From positions 186,001 through 250,000 of the forward strand of contig NZ_BJLQ01000002.1 of assembly GCF_006538725.1 (NCBI RefSeq): DNA of 64,000 nucleotides. Direction: 5' to 3'. This DNA comes from Cellulomonas gelida. Its GTDB lineage: Bacteria > Actinomycetota > Actinomycetes > Actinomycetales > Cellulomonadaceae. Positions 32,717 to 41,036 of the stretch are shown here, piece after piece (the first letter of the stretch is position 1; each line of letters starts with the position of its first letter). The notes beneath the pieces were generated by a model, which saw only the letters and a program-made list of their open reading frames with translations, did no database searches and was not told the origin of the DNA. Both the position numbers and the translations under genes were made by a program.

Positions 32717-33229
32717 TCAGCCCGGGGTGACCAGCCGCACCAGGCGCGCGACGCGCGGCTCGACCGCGGACCAGGAACCGTCCAGCTCGAGCCACGACCA
32801 GGACGCCGTCGGCACACCCACCTGCACGCGAGCCACGGCAGCGGGGTCGGAGTCGGGCCCCGCGAGCGTCGCCGCCGCGTGGGACATGGTCGGCTCGTGC
32901 CCCACGACGACGAGCGTGCGGGCGTCCTCCGGGGCGGTCGCGAGCAGCGCGAGCAGCGACTGCACGCCCGCGTCGTAGACCTCGTCGAGATACTCGACCT
33001 CGGGCTGCGCGCCGAGTGACCCGCGCACCAGCTCCCACGTCTGACGTGTCCGGACGCTCGAGGAGCACCACACGAGATCAGGAGCGATGCCGGCCTCGGT
33101 CATCGCTGCCCCGACCAGCGGCGCCTGCCGTCGGCCGGCGAGCGCGAGCGGTCGGGAGTGGTCAGGCAGCCCGGCGGGGTGCTCGGCCTTGGCGTGCCGC
33201 AGCAGCACGAGGCGTCGGGTCGTCGTCAC
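32717..33229 (-). CDS. SixA-type histidine phosphatase
   Basis: A 170-residue member of the histidine phosphatase superfamily. The catalytic motif is LLRHAKAEHP at about residues 8-17, with the partner histidine in VVVGHEPTMSHAAA, and CSSSVRTRQTWE supplies the arginine. SixA proteins remove phosphate from phosphohistidine proteins, but the actinobacterial relatives are mostly of unknown substrate. The frame is open upstream, but the core starts immediately after the GTG at 33229, which is chosen. Confidence 0.85.
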   Translation of the reverse strand: MTTTRRLVLLRHAKAEHPAGLPDHSRPLALAGRRQAPLVGAAMTEAGIAPDLVWCSSSVRTRQTWELVRGSLGAQPEVEYLDEVYDAGVQSLLALLATAPEDARTLVVVGHEPTMSHAAATLAGPDSDPAAVARVQVGVPTASWSWLELDGSWSAVEPRVARLVRLVTPG

Positions 33230-33318
33230 GGGCCCAGCGTGCCACTGTGCTGGCCGACGGACCAAGGCGCCAGCGCCCCGACGATCGCCGGGCGGCGCAG
33301 GGCGAGCAGGTCGATCTG

Positions 33319-33747
33319 TCAGCGGGCGGACGCGGGCGGGTTCCACTCGAGCTCGACCGGCTTCCAGTCGAGCGAGCGCGCCACGGCGTTGTGGCCCAGG
33401 GCCGCGACGTCACCGGGCGGCAGCAGCAGCGCCTCGAGCTCCTGGGTCCGCGGCGACGGCACCCGGTCGACCGCGCGGCCGTTCGCGGCCACGGGTGCCG
33501 TGCGCAGCGCCGCGTCGGCGAGCCGCTGGTACCGGTCGCCGGCGCTGCGCTGCGGCGTGGCCGGCGCAGGGATCACGCCCGCGGCCTCGAGCGCCGCACG
33601 CGCGTCGGCGAGATAGCTCTCCCGGACCCACACCGCCCAGATCGGCAGGGCGTCGAACCGCAGACCGGTGTGCTCGGCCCGTCGCTCGAACAGCGCCCGC
33701 GCTGCCTTCTCGATGAGCTCTGCCGCATCGTGCGCGCGTGGGTTCAC
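33319..33747 (-). CDS. Hypothetical protein, 142 residues
   Basis: I do not recognise a named family. The protein is soluble and helical. Its first half, AAELIEKAARALFERRAEH and ESYLADARAALEAAGVI, resembles a short helical module seen in many unannotated actinobacterial and actinophage proteins. The C-terminal half has RTQELEALLLPPGDVAALGHNA and ends LEWNPPASAR. GGAGGAG precedes the GTG at 33747, a strong ribosome binding site, so translation is likely. It is flanked by the SixA-type gene downstream and fabI upstream on the same strand, with no obvious functional link. Confidence 0.65.
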   Translation of the reverse strand: MNPRAHDAAELIEKAARALFERRAEHTGLRFDALPIWAVWVRESYLADARAALEAAGVIPAPATPQRSAGDRYQRLADAALRTAPVAANGRAVDRVPSPRTQELEALLLPPGDVAALGHNAVARSLDWKPVELEWNPPASAR

Positions 33748-33836
33748 GTCACTCCTCCGGTCGGGTCGGGCTGCCTCCCCTGCCCATCGGCAGGTGGCAG
33801 CCCGACCTGAATCGTCCGAAGGTCCTGTTCCTGGCG

Positions 33837-34607
33837 TTACTGACCCATCGCGTGCACGCCGCCGTCGACGTGCACGATCTCGCCCGTGGTCGCCGGGAAC
33901 CAGTCGGAGAGCAGGGCCGCGACGGCGCGCGCCGTGGGCTCGGGGTCGGTGACGTCCCAGCCGAGCGGCGCCCGCGTGCTCCAGTTGGCCTCCATCGCCT
34001 CGAAGCCCGGGATGGACTTGGCGGCCGTGGTACGGATCGGGCCGGCGGAGACCAGGTTGACGCGCACGCCCGACGGGCCGAGGTCGCGGGCCAGGTAGCG
34101 CGACGTCGACTCGAACGCGGCCTTGGCCACGCCCATCCAGTCGTACACGGGCCAGGCGAACTTCGCGTCGAACGTCAGGCCGACGATCGAGCCGCCGCCG
34201 GTGAGCAGCGGCTGCGCCGCCACGGCGAGCGACTTGAGCGAGTACGCGGAGACCTCGAGCGCGGTGGCCACGTCGGCCCACTCGCCCGCGAGGAAGTTGC
34301 CGCCCATCACGGACTGCGGTGCGAACCCGATCGAGTGCACCACGCCGTCGAGCGAGTCGAAGCCCGCCTCACGCACACGGTCGGCCAGCGCGGCGAGGTC
34401 GTCGGCGTCGGTGACGTCGAGCTGGATGACCGGCGCCTCGACGGGCAGCCGGCGGGCGATCACCTGCGTGAGGCGGAACTGACGCCCGAACGAGGTGAGC
34501 ACGACCTGGGCGCCCTCCTCCTGCGCGAGGCGCGCGACGTGGAACGCGATCGAGCCGTCCGTGAGGACGCCGGTGACGAGGAGCTTCTTGCCGGTGAGCA
34601 GGCCCAT
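33837..34607 (-). CDS. fabI: Enoyl-[acyl-carrier-protein] reductase (NADH)
   Basis: A 256-residue short-chain dehydrogenase of the InhA/FabI branch, reducing trans-2-enoyl-ACP in fatty acid elongation. The cofactor motif is VTGVLTDGSIAFHVA; the active residues are Phe146, Tyr155 and Lys162, with the same spacing as Phe149, Tyr158 and Lys165 of InhA. The substrate loop GPIRTTAAKSIPGF is typical. fabG lies 32 bases upstream on the same strand, so the pair forms a fatty-acid operon, as mabA-inhA does in mycobacteria. Confidence 0.93.
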   Translation of the reverse strand: MGLLTGKKLLVTGVLTDGSIAFHVARLAQEEGAQVVLTSFGRQFRLTQVIARRLPVEAPVIQLDVTDADDLAALADRVREAGFDSLDGVVHSIGFAPQSVMGGNFLAGEWADVATALEVSAYSLKSLAVAAQPLLTGGGSIVGLTFDAKFAWPVYDWMGVAKAAFESTSRYLARDLGPSGVRVNLVSAGPIRTTAAKSIPGFEAMEANWSTRAPLGWDVTDPEPTARAVAALLSDWFPATTGEIVHVDGGVHAMGQ

Positions 34608-34639
34608 GGTGGTCTCTCTTCCTGGAGGGTTCTGGAGGG

Positions 34640-35374
34640 TCAGTGGCCCATGCCGAGGCCGCCGTCGACCGGCAGCACGGCGCCGCTGATGTACGCGGCA
34701 GCGGGCGAGGCGAGGAACTCGACGGCGGCGGCGACCTCGTCGGGCTGCGCGAAGCGCCCTGCGGGGATCGCGGCCTTGTAGGACGCCTGCGTGGCGTCGG
34801 GGAGCGCGCGCGTCATGTCGGTGTCGATGAACCCGGGCGCGACGACGTTCGCGGTGATGCCGCGACCACCGAGCTCACGCGTGATCGAGCGGGCCACGCC
34901 CACGAGCGCCGACTTCGACGCCGCGTAGTTGACCTGCCCGGCGCCGCCGTACAGCCCGACGACCGACGAGATGAGCACGATGCGCCCACGACGCAGCCGG
35001 ATCATGCCCTTGGCGGCCCGCCGGGCGCAGCGGAAGGCGCCCTTGAGGTTGACGTCGAGCACCTCGTCGAACTCCTCGTCGGTCATCCGCATGAGGAGCT
35101 GGTCGCGGGTCACGCCCGCGTTCGCGACGAGCACCTCGACCGGGCCGAGCTCGGCCTCGACGGCGGTGAACGCGGCGTCGACCGAGGCCGTGTCACGCAT
35201 GTCGCCGACGACGCCGAAGACGCCCTCGGGAAGCTCGCCGGAGCGGTAGATCGTCGCGACCCTGTCCCCCGCGGCGACGAACCGCTCGGCGATCGCTCGC
35301 CCGATGCCGCGGTTCGCGCCGGTCACGAGGACGACGCGCGGCTGGACGCTGGAGTTGTCGGAAGTCTCAGGCAC
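34640..35374 (-). CDS. fabG: 3-oxoacyl-[acyl-carrier-protein] reductase
   Basis: A 244-residue NADPH-dependent SDR enzyme of fatty acid elongation. The cofactor motif is VTGANRGIGRA (18-28), with Asn85 in NAG and catalytic Ser137, Tyr150 and Lys154 (ISSVVGLYGG, NYAASKSALVG). The pairing with fabI supports the FabG/MabA assignment over a general SDR. The GTG at 35374 is supported by a TAGCGT hexamer 8 bases upstream. It is divergent from the DUF3099-SURF1 operon. Confidence 0.9.
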   Translation of the reverse strand: MPETSDNSSVQPRVVLVTGANRGIGRAIAERFVAAGDRVATIYRSGELPEGVFGVVGDMRDTASVDAAFTAVEAELGPVEVLVANAGVTRDQLLMRMTDEEFDEVLDVNLKGAFRCARRAAKGMIRLRRGRIVLISSVVGLYGGAGQVNYAASKSALVGVARSITRELGGRGITANVVAPGFIDTDMTRALPDATQASYKAAIPAGRFAQPDEVAAAVEFLASPAAAYISGAVLPVDGGLGMGH

Positions 35375-35382
35375 GAGACACG

Positions 35383-35388
35383 ACGCTA
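35383..35388 (-). promoter_or_regulatory. -10 hexamer TAGCGT before fabG
   Basis: On the minus strand TAGCGT is followed by 8 bases and the GTG, so the leader is absent or only a base or two. Confidence 0.5.
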
Positions 35389-35495
35389 TCCGAGCCGGCG
35401 CGCTCGTCGGGGCACCGGCACGGCACAGGTTGTCGCGCCTCGGTTGTGGGAGGCCCACAACCCGGGCGGCCGCCGTTCACCCGGTGGCGGGAACG

Positions 35496-35501
35496 TACGA
35501 T
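35496..35501 (+). promoter_or_regulatory. -10 hexamer TACGAT, leaderless start for the DUF3099 gene
   Basis: TACGAT, 6 bases, then the GTG at 35508. Confidence 0.55.
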
Positions 35502-35507
35502 CGGGGG

Positions 35508-35855
35508 GTGAGGACACGACGTCACGAGCCCGAGGTGCACAGCATCACCGCTGCGCCCGAGCCGCTCGCGCAGGACGTCGCGCGGCGCCAGCGGCGCTAC
35601 CTCGTGCAGATGGGCGTCCGCCTCGTGTGCTTCCTCGCGGCGATCGTCACGTGGTCGCACGTCCCGATGTGGGGGTCGCTGATCCTCATCGCCGCCGCGG
35701 TCGTGCTCCCCTACGTGGCGGTGATCTTCGCCAACGCGGGACGCGAGCGACGCGACGAGATGGAGCCGTTCGTCGACCCGCGCGAGATCGGCCCCGGCAC
35801 CACGCACTCCCAGCTCGAGAACCACCCCCCTGCCGGCGACGGAGGCCAGCCGTGA
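35508..35855 (+). CDS. DUF3099-family small membrane protein
   Basis: A 115-residue protein with two close membrane helices (about 30-48 and 52-72, LVCFLAAIVTWSHVPMWGSLILIAAAVVLPYVAVIFAN) and hydrophilic ends. The pattern fits the actinobacterial DUF3099 family, of unknown function. It is first in a three-gene operon with overlapping stops and starts, ending in SURF1. That makes a role around cytochrome oxidase or the membrane plausible but unproven. The tail EPFVDPREIGPGTTHSQLENHP is probably cytoplasmic. Confidence 0.78.
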   Translation: MRTRRHEPEVHSITAAPEPLAQDVARRQRRYLVQMGVRLVCFLAAIVTWSHVPMWGSLILIAAAVVLPYVAVIFANAGRERRDEMEPFVDPREIGPGTTHSQLENHPPAGDGGQP

Positions 35856-36088
35856 CCCTGCCCGTGCCCGACCCGGTGGACGACCCGATCTGCAGCGCGC
35901 GCGGCTGCCGCCGGGACGCGACCTGGGGCCTGCTGTGGAACAACCCCAAGCTGCACACGTCCGACCGGCGCAAGGTGTGGCTCGCGTGCGACGACCACCG
36001 CGAGCACCTCACGCAGTTCCTCGACGTGCGCGGCTTCCTCAAGGACACCGTCCCCGTGACGGAGCTCGTCGCGGCGGACGGGACGTGA
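35852..36088 (+). CDS. Small Cys/His protein, possible zinc-binding (78 residues)
   Basis: A 78-residue soluble protein with CSARGCRRDATWGLLWNNP, then CDDHREHL. The two early cysteines (CxxxxC) and a later CxxH could bind one zinc ion. Proteins of this look occur next to SURF1 in actinobacteria and carry misleading names such as acetone carboxylase; I see nothing that supports such an enzyme. Its GTG overlaps the DUF3099 stop and its stop overlaps the SURF1 start, so all three are translated together. Confidence 0.75.
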   Translation: MTLPVPDPVDDPICSARGCRRDATWGLLWNNPKLHTSDRRKVWLACDDHREHLTQFLDVRGFLKDTVPVTELVAADGT

Positions 36089-36981
36089 CGCCTGCCCGGC
36101 GGCGCGCCGTCGGCCTGGTGCTCGTCGGCGTCGTCCTCGCGATCGTGTGCACGTTCCTGGGGCGCTGGCAGTGGCACCGCCACGAGTGGCGCGACGCCCA
36201 GATCGCCACGGTCGAGCGCAACTACGACGCGACGCCCGTCCCGCTGGCCGAGGTCGTCCCGGAGCCGTCCGCCGCGCTCGCCGGGCCCGACGAGTGGCGT
36301 CAGGTCGTGACCGACGGCCGGTACCTGCCCGGAGCGACCGTGCTGCTGCGCAACCGTCCCGTCGACGGCGCACCGGCCTACCACGTGCTCGTGCCGTTCG
36401 AGGTCGCGTCGACCGGCGACGTGCTCGTCGTCGACCGCGGCTGGGTGCCGACCGGCGCCGACGCGAGCGCGGCCGTCGACGTCCCGGAGCCTCCCGCGGG
36501 CGACGTCCGCCTCGTCGTGCGGCTGCGCCCGGCCGAGAGCCCGTCGACACGTGGGGCGCCCGCCGGCTCGGTGCAGGCCCTGGCGCCCGAGCAGGTGCTC
36601 GCCGCCGCCGGCGTCGAGGACGCGACGCCGTTCGTCCGCGCGTACGGCCAGCTCGTGAGCGAGGACCCGGCCGCGACGACGTCCCTCGGTGCGCTGCCCG
36701 CGCCCGACCTCGACCCGGGCTCGCACCTGTCGTACGCGTTCCAGTGGTGGGTGTTCGCGCTGGGCGGCTTCGTCGGCTTCGTGTGGCTCGCGCGCCGTGA
36801 GGTGACCGAGGAGCGCGACGGGACCGGCGCGCCGCCCGAGCCCGGCGCACCCCACGAGCCCGGCGCGCCGAGCCCCGGCCGGCCCGCGCGCCCGCGGCGC
36901 CGCGAGGGCCGCGCGGAGGCCGAGGAGGACGCGCTGGTCGACGCCCAGGTGCCCGACGAGCCCACGCGCACCAGCACCTGA
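36085..36981 (+). CDS. SURF1-family cytochrome oxidase assembly protein
   Basis: A 298-residue SURF1-like protein with an N-terminal membrane helix (about 7-25, followed by LGRWQWHRHEWRD) and a second near residues 215-235 (FQWWVFALGGFVGFVWLARRE), enclosing an extracytoplasmic domain. GRYLPGATVLLRNRPVDGAPAYHVLVPFE is the conserved family block at about residues 70-100. SURF1 helps insert heme a into cytochrome c oxidase. ctaA, which makes heme a, lies in this window at about 52.5 kb. The tail after about 240 is charged and disordered. Confidence 0.88.
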   Translation: MTPARRRAVGLVLVGVVLAIVCTFLGRWQWHRHEWRDAQIATVERNYDATPVPLAEVVPEPSAALAGPDEWRQVVTDGRYLPGATVLLRNRPVDGAPAYHVLVPFEVASTGDVLVVDRGWVPTGADASAAVDVPEPPAGDVRLVVRLRPAESPSTRGAPAGSVQALAPEQVLAAAGVEDATPFVRAYGQLVSEDPAATTSLGALPAPDLDPGSHLSYAFQWWVFALGGFVGFVWLARREVTEERDGTGAPPEPGAPHEPGAPSPGRPARPRRREGRAEAEEDALVDAQVPDEPTRTST

Positions 36982-37022
36982 CAACGGCCCGCGCGGGCGT
37001 CCGAGGCCGGGCGGGCGCCGGG

Positions 37023-38618
37023 TCAGGCGAGCGTGATCAGGTCCAGGTAGTCGGCGTTCCAGAGGTCCTCGTCGCCGTCCGGGAGCAGCAGCACGCGCTC
37101 GGGGTCGAGCGCCGCGACCGCGCCCTCGTCGTGGCTGACCAGGACGACCGCGCCCTTGTAGCCGCGCAGCGCGGCAAGGATCTCCTCGCGGCTGGCCGGG
37201 TCGAGGTTGTTGGTCGGCTCGTCGAGCAGCAGCACGTTGGCCGACGACACGACGAGGGCCGCGAGCGCGAGACGCGTCTTCTCACCGCCCGACAGCACAC
37301 GCGCAGGCTTGTCCGCGTCGTCACCCGAGAACAGGAACGAGCCGAGCACCGAGCGCACCTGGGTGTCGGTCAGGTCCGGTGCGGCCGACCGCAGGTTCTC
37401 CACCACGGTGCGCGTCAGGTCGAGCGTCTCGTGCTCCTGCGCGTAGTAGCCGAGCTTGAGCCCGTGCCCCGGGTGCACCTCACCGGTGTCGGCCTTCTCG
37501 AGGCCCGACAGCAGCCGCAGCAGCGTCGTCTTGCCCGCGCCGTTGAGGCCCAGCACGACGACTCGCGAACCGCGGTCGATCGCGAGGTCGACTCCCGTGA
37601 AGACCTCCTGCGAGCCGTAGGACTTCGACAGGTCGGACGCCGTGAGCGGCGTGCGGCCGCACGGCGCGGGGTCAGGGAACCGCAGCCGCGCGACCTTGTC
37701 GCTCACGCGGGCCTCCTCGAGTCCCGACAGCATCTTCTCGGCGCGACGCGCCATGTTCTGCGCGGCGACCGCCTTCGTGGCCTTCGCGCGCATCTTGTCG
37801 GCCTGCGCCAGGAGGACCGCGGCCTTCTTCTCGGCGTTCGCGCGCTCGCGGCGGCGGCGCTTCTCGTCGGTCTCGCGCTGCAGCAGGTAGGCGTCCCAGC
37901 CGAGGTTGTACTGGTCGAGCGCGGCGCGGTTCGCGTCGAGGTGGAACACCTTGTTGACGGTCGCGCGCAGCAGCTCGGCGTCGTGGGAGATCACGACGAA
38001 GCCGCCCGAGTACGCCTTGAGGTAGTCGCGCAGCCAGGCGATCGAGTCGGCGTCCAGGTGGTTGGTCGGCTCGTCGAGCAGCAGCGTCTCGACGCCCGAG
38101 AACAGGATCCGGGCGAGCTCGACGCGGCGGCGCTGACCGCCCGACAACGTGCCGAGCGTCTGGGACAGCACGCGGTCGTCGAGGCCGAGGTTCGCGGTGA
38201 TGCGGTGCGCCTCGGACTCGGCGGCGTAGCCGCCCGCGGCGGTGAAGCGTGCCTCGAGCTTGGTGTAGCGCGCCATCGCCTTCTCGCGCGCGGCGTCGTC
38301 GCCCTCGGCCATGACGACCTCGGTCGCGCGCATGTTGCGCACGATCTCGTCCAGGCCGCGCGCGGACAGCACCCGGTCGAGGGCGAGCATCTCGAGGTCG
38401 CCCGTGGCCGGGTCCTGCGGCAGGTAGCCGACCTCTCCACGCGTGATCGAGCCGCTCGTCGGCTGCGACTGGCCGGCGAGAGTCTTGGTGAGGGTCGTCT
38501 TGCCGGCGCCGTTGCGACCGACGAGGCCGATCCGGTCGCCGGCGGCGATCCGGAACGAGGTCTCGGCAAGAAGCTCGCGTGCGCCGATGCGCAGGCCGAC
38601 GCCATGAGCGGTGATCAC
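37023..38618 (-). CDS. ABC-F family ATPase (Ettin/EttA-like, possible ribosome-associated protein)
   Basis: A 531-residue protein with two ABC ATPase domains and no membrane part. Walker A motifs are GRNGAGKTT (about 39) and GLNGAGKTT; signatures are LSGGQRRR and LSGGEKTR; Walker B motifs are LLLDEPTNHLD and LLLDEPTNNLD. Between them lies the charged P-site tRNA-interaction linker with EKRRRRERANAEKKAAVLL. ABC-F proteins act on ribosomes as translation factors or give antibiotic protection. The GTG at 38618 has GGAGGAAA before it and a possible -10 TAAGAT further up. Confidence 0.9.
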   Translation of the reverse strand: MITAHGVGLRIGARELLAETSFRIAAGDRIGLVGRNGAGKTTLTKTLAGQSQPTSGSITRGEVGYLPQDPATGDLEMLALDRVLSARGLDEIVRNMRATEVVMAEGDDAAREKAMARYTKLEARFTAAGGYAAESEAHRITANLGLDDRVLSQTLGTLSGGQRRRVELARILFSGVETLLLDEPTNHLDADSIAWLRDYLKAYSGGFVVISHDAELLRATVNKVFHLDANRAALDQYNLGWDAYLLQRETDEKRRRRERANAEKKAAVLLAQADKMRAKATKAVAAQNMARRAEKMLSGLEEARVSDKVARLRFPDPAPCGRTPLTASDLSKSYGSQEVFTGVDLAIDRGSRVVVLGLNGAGKTTLLRLLSGLEKADTGEVHPGHGLKLGYYAQEHETLDLTRTVVENLRSAAPDLTDTQVRSVLGSFLFSGDDADKPARVLSGGEKTRLALAALVVSSANVLLLDEPTNNLDPASREEILAALRGYKGAVVLVSHDEGAVAALDPERVLLLPDGDEDLWNADYLDLITLA

Positions 38619-38823
38619 GTGGTGGTTTCCTCCGGAAAGCCCGCTCACGTGTTGGGCGGGCGCACAAACGCCAACAATCTTAACGACCGCTAGCGTGACG
38701 ACCTGCCGCTATTTCCGACGGAGGCCCCGGCGCGCACGCGCGAGGAGGGTCCGTCCCAGCGCGACGGGCCCGTCGAGCCCGATCGACGACAGCCGAGCAA
38801 GCCGACCCGAGGGAGCAACACCC

Positions 38824-39558
38824 GTGGCCGACGCACGCGAGCACGACATCCTGACCGCCCCCGGGGCCACCGGCCCGACGCAGACGACCGACGCCGCGCG
38901 GCCCGACGACGCCGTGACGCATCTCGCAGCGCCCGACCCCCTGAACGACCCTGCCGCGGTGCTCGACGCCGCTCTGCCCGCCCCTGTCGAGCGTCCGAGC
39001 ACCGTCGCGACCGACCTGGCGCTCGTCGCGACGTTCGCTGCGTTCCTGGCGGTGTGCGCGATCATCCCGGGGATCCCCACCGGTACCGGCGTGCCCGTCA
39101 CGCTGCAGACGTTCGGCGTGGTCCTCGCGGGGCTCGTCCTGGGCTGGCGCCGCGGCACCCTCGCGGTGCTCCTGTACCTCGCCGTGGGTCTCGCGGGCGT
39201 CCCCGTGTTCTCCGGCGGCGCGAGCGGGCTGGCAGTCCTGGCGGGCCCGAGCGCCGGCTACCTCGTGGCGTTCCCGTTCGCCGCCGCGCTCGCCGGCTGG
39301 CTCGCCGGGGCGGCGCGCACCGCGACCGGTCAGGCGCGGTACCTCGTCCTGGTCGCGAGCGGCGTGATCGGCACCGCACTGACCATCCACCCCGCCGGCA
39401 TCGTGGGCATGGCTCGGTACTTCCACGTGGACGTGTCCGAGGCGTTCGGGTGGGGCGCCGTGTACTTCCCGGGCGACGTCGTGAAGAACCTGCTCGCCGC
39501 CGGCGTCGCGACGGCGGTGTTCGCGCACTACCCGGACCTGCTGCGCCGGCGTCGCTGA
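38824..39558 (+). CDS. bioY: Biotin ECF transporter S component BioY
   Basis: A 244-residue membrane protein with a long hydrophilic N-terminus (about 60 residues) and six helices after it. The BioY core is recognisable: IPGIPTGTGVPVTLQTFGVVLAGLVLGWRRG and FSGGASGLAVLAGPSAGYLVAFPFAAALAGWLAG, located about 78-108 and 126-160. It binds biotin for uptake. The next two genes encode the energising ATPase and the coupling permease, so the tripartite BioYMN set is complete. The GTG at 38824 is in a GGGAGCAACACCC context. Confidence 0.92.
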   Translation: MADAREHDILTAPGATGPTQTTDAARPDDAVTHLAAPDPLNDPAAVLDAALPAPVERPSTVATDLALVATFAAFLAVCAIIPGIPTGTGVPVTLQTFGVVLAGLVLGWRRGTLAVLLYLAVGLAGVPVFSGGASGLAVLAGPSAGYLVAFPFAAALAGWLAGAARTATGQARYLVLVASGVIGTALTIHPAGIVGMARYFHVDVSEAFGWGAVYFPGDVVKNLLAAGVATAVFAHYPDLLRRRR

Positions 39559-40277
39559 TGATCGAGCTGCATCAGGCGCTGGTCACGGCCTGGACCCCCG
39601 ACCCGTCGGGCGGTCCGGACACCGTGACGCGACTGCTGGGCCCGGTCTCCCTCACGATCGCCGAGCGCAGGGTCGCGGTCGTCGGCGCGAACGGGTCCGG
39701 CAAGTCGACCCTCGCGCGGCTGCTCAACGGACTGGTCCTGCCGTCGGCCGGGTCCGTCGTGATCGGCGGCCTGGACACCGCGAAGGACGGACCCGCGGTC
39801 CGGCGCCGCGTCGGGTTCGTCTTCACGGACCCGGACGCGCAGCTCGTCATGCCGACGCCCGTCGAGGACGTCGCGCTCTCGCTGCGGCGCACCGTGCGGG
39901 ACGCCGCCGCACGTGAGGAGCTGGCGCGCGCGGCGCTCGCCCGGGTCGGCCTCGCCGACCGCGCGGACCTGCCCGTGCACGCGCTGTCCGGCGGGCAGCG
40001 TCAGCTCCTCGCACTGACGAGCGTGCTCGCGACCGAGCCCGACGTGCTGGTCTGCGACGAGCCGACGACGCTGCTCGACCTGCGCTGGCGCGCCGTGGTC
40101 GACGACCTGCTCGCGAGCCTGCCGCAGCAGGTCGTCGTCGTGACGCACGACCTCGACGCCGCGCGCCGGGCCGACCGCGTGCTCGTCGTCGACGACGGGT
40201 CGGTCGTCCACGACGGCGCGCCGGAGCCGACCGTCGCCGCGTACGAGGCCCTCATGCGGACGGCCGCCCGACGATGA
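39558..40277 (+). CDS. bioM: Energy-coupling factor ATPase (BioM)
   Basis: A 239-residue ABC ATPase: Walker A GANGSGKST near residue 42, Q-loop FVFTDPDAQLVMPTPVEDVA, signature LSGGQRQLLAL, Walker B LVCDEPTTLLDLRW and H-loop VVVTHDLDAA. The Q-loop of the type DPDxQL is typical of ECF transporters. Its ATG shares one base with the bioY stop, and its stop overlaps the next start (ATGA), so BioY, BioM and BioN are made in step. Confidence 0.9.
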   Translation: MIELHQALVTAWTPDPSGGPDTVTRLLGPVSLTIAERRVAVVGANGSGKSTLARLLNGLVLPSAGSVVIGGLDTAKDGPAVRRRVGFVFTDPDAQLVMPTPVEDVALSLRRTVRDAAAREELARAALARVGLADRADLPVHALSGGQRQLLALTSVLATEPDVLVCDEPTTLLDLRWRAVVDDLLASLPQQVVVVTHDLDAARRADRVLVVDDGSVVHDGAPEPTVAAYEALMRTAARR

Positions 40278-41026
40278 GCACAGACCCGACCGCCGGTGCG
40301 CCAGGCGGTTCCGCCGCTGCGCCGATGTGTCCCGTGCCGGTCGGTCCCGCGCTGCCCGGTACCCCGCTGCGTCCGGCGTGGTCCGGCCCGCTCGGCCTGC
40401 ACCAGCCGGGCACGTCGCCCCTGCACCGCGCGCCGGCGGCCGCGAAGCTCCTCGCCCTGGCCGCCGCGGGCACCGCCGTCGTGCTCGTGCGCGGTCCGCT
40501 CAGCGCGGCCGTGGCGCTCGGCGTGGCGGTCACGGCGCACCTCGTCGCCGGCCTGCAGTGGCACCGCACCCGGCGCGGGCTCGTCGGCTTCGCGATCGTC
40601 GCGCTCGTCGTCGGCGTGTACCAGACCTGGGCACGCGGGTGGCAGGTCGGCTTCGAGACCGCGGCCGACCTGCTCGCCCTCGTCCTGCTGGCGACGGTCG
40701 TCACCGCGACCACGCGCGCCGACGACCTGCTCGACACCCTGCGCCGCGCCGCCCGACCGCTGCGCCACGTGGGGCTGTCCCCGGAGACGGTCGCGCTCGC
40801 GGTGAGCCTCATGCTGCGCTCCGTGCCCGTGCTCGTGCAGGCCACCCTCGAGTCGCGAGACGCTGCGCGCGCCCGCGGCCTGGACCGCTCGCCGCGCGCG
40901 CTCGTCGTCCCGGCAGCCGTCCGCATGGTCGGTCACGCGCGGGCGACGGGCGAGGCTCTCGCCGCCCGCGGGCTGGGTGAGGACGCCCCCTCCGCTGGAC
41001 GCGCGCGGGGCGGCGACGACGACTAA
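40274..41026 (+). CDS. bioN: Energy-coupling factor transmembrane protein (BioN)
   Basis: A 250-residue T component. About four to five membrane helices begin near residue 58 (AAAKLLALAAAGTAVVLVRG). The ECF signature with two Ala-Arg-Gly-like coupling motifs is visible in ESRDAARARGLD and EALAARGLGED. It links the BioM ATPase to the biotin-binding BioY. The N-terminal 55 residues, rich in Pro, Gly and Ala, are an unusual extension. Its TAA stop lies inside the -10 hexamer of the next gene. Confidence 0.88.
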   Translation: MSTDPTAGAPGGSAAAPMCPVPVGPALPGTPLRPAWSGPLGLHQPGTSPLHRAPAAAKLLALAAAGTAVVLVRGPLSAAVALGVAVTAHLVAGLQWHRTRRGLVGFAIVALVVGVYQTWARGWQVGFETAADLLALVLLATVVTATTRADDLLDTLRRAARPLRHVGLSPETVALAVSLMLRSVPVLVQATLESRDAARARGLDRSPRALVVPAAVRMVGHARATGEALAARGLGEDAPSAGRARGGDDD

Positions 41027-41029
41027 CGT
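41024..41029 (+). promoter_or_regulatory. -10 hexamer TAACGT overlapping the bioN stop codon
   Basis: TAACGT includes the bioN stop TAA and stands 7 bases before the GTG of the metallopeptidase gene. Confidence 0.5.
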
Positions 41030-41036
41030 CCTGGTC

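Noticed and set aside
36982-37022. Terminator hairpin between SURF1 and the ABC-F gene
   Set aside because: The GC-rich stretch has only a short self-complementary core and no convincing long stem.
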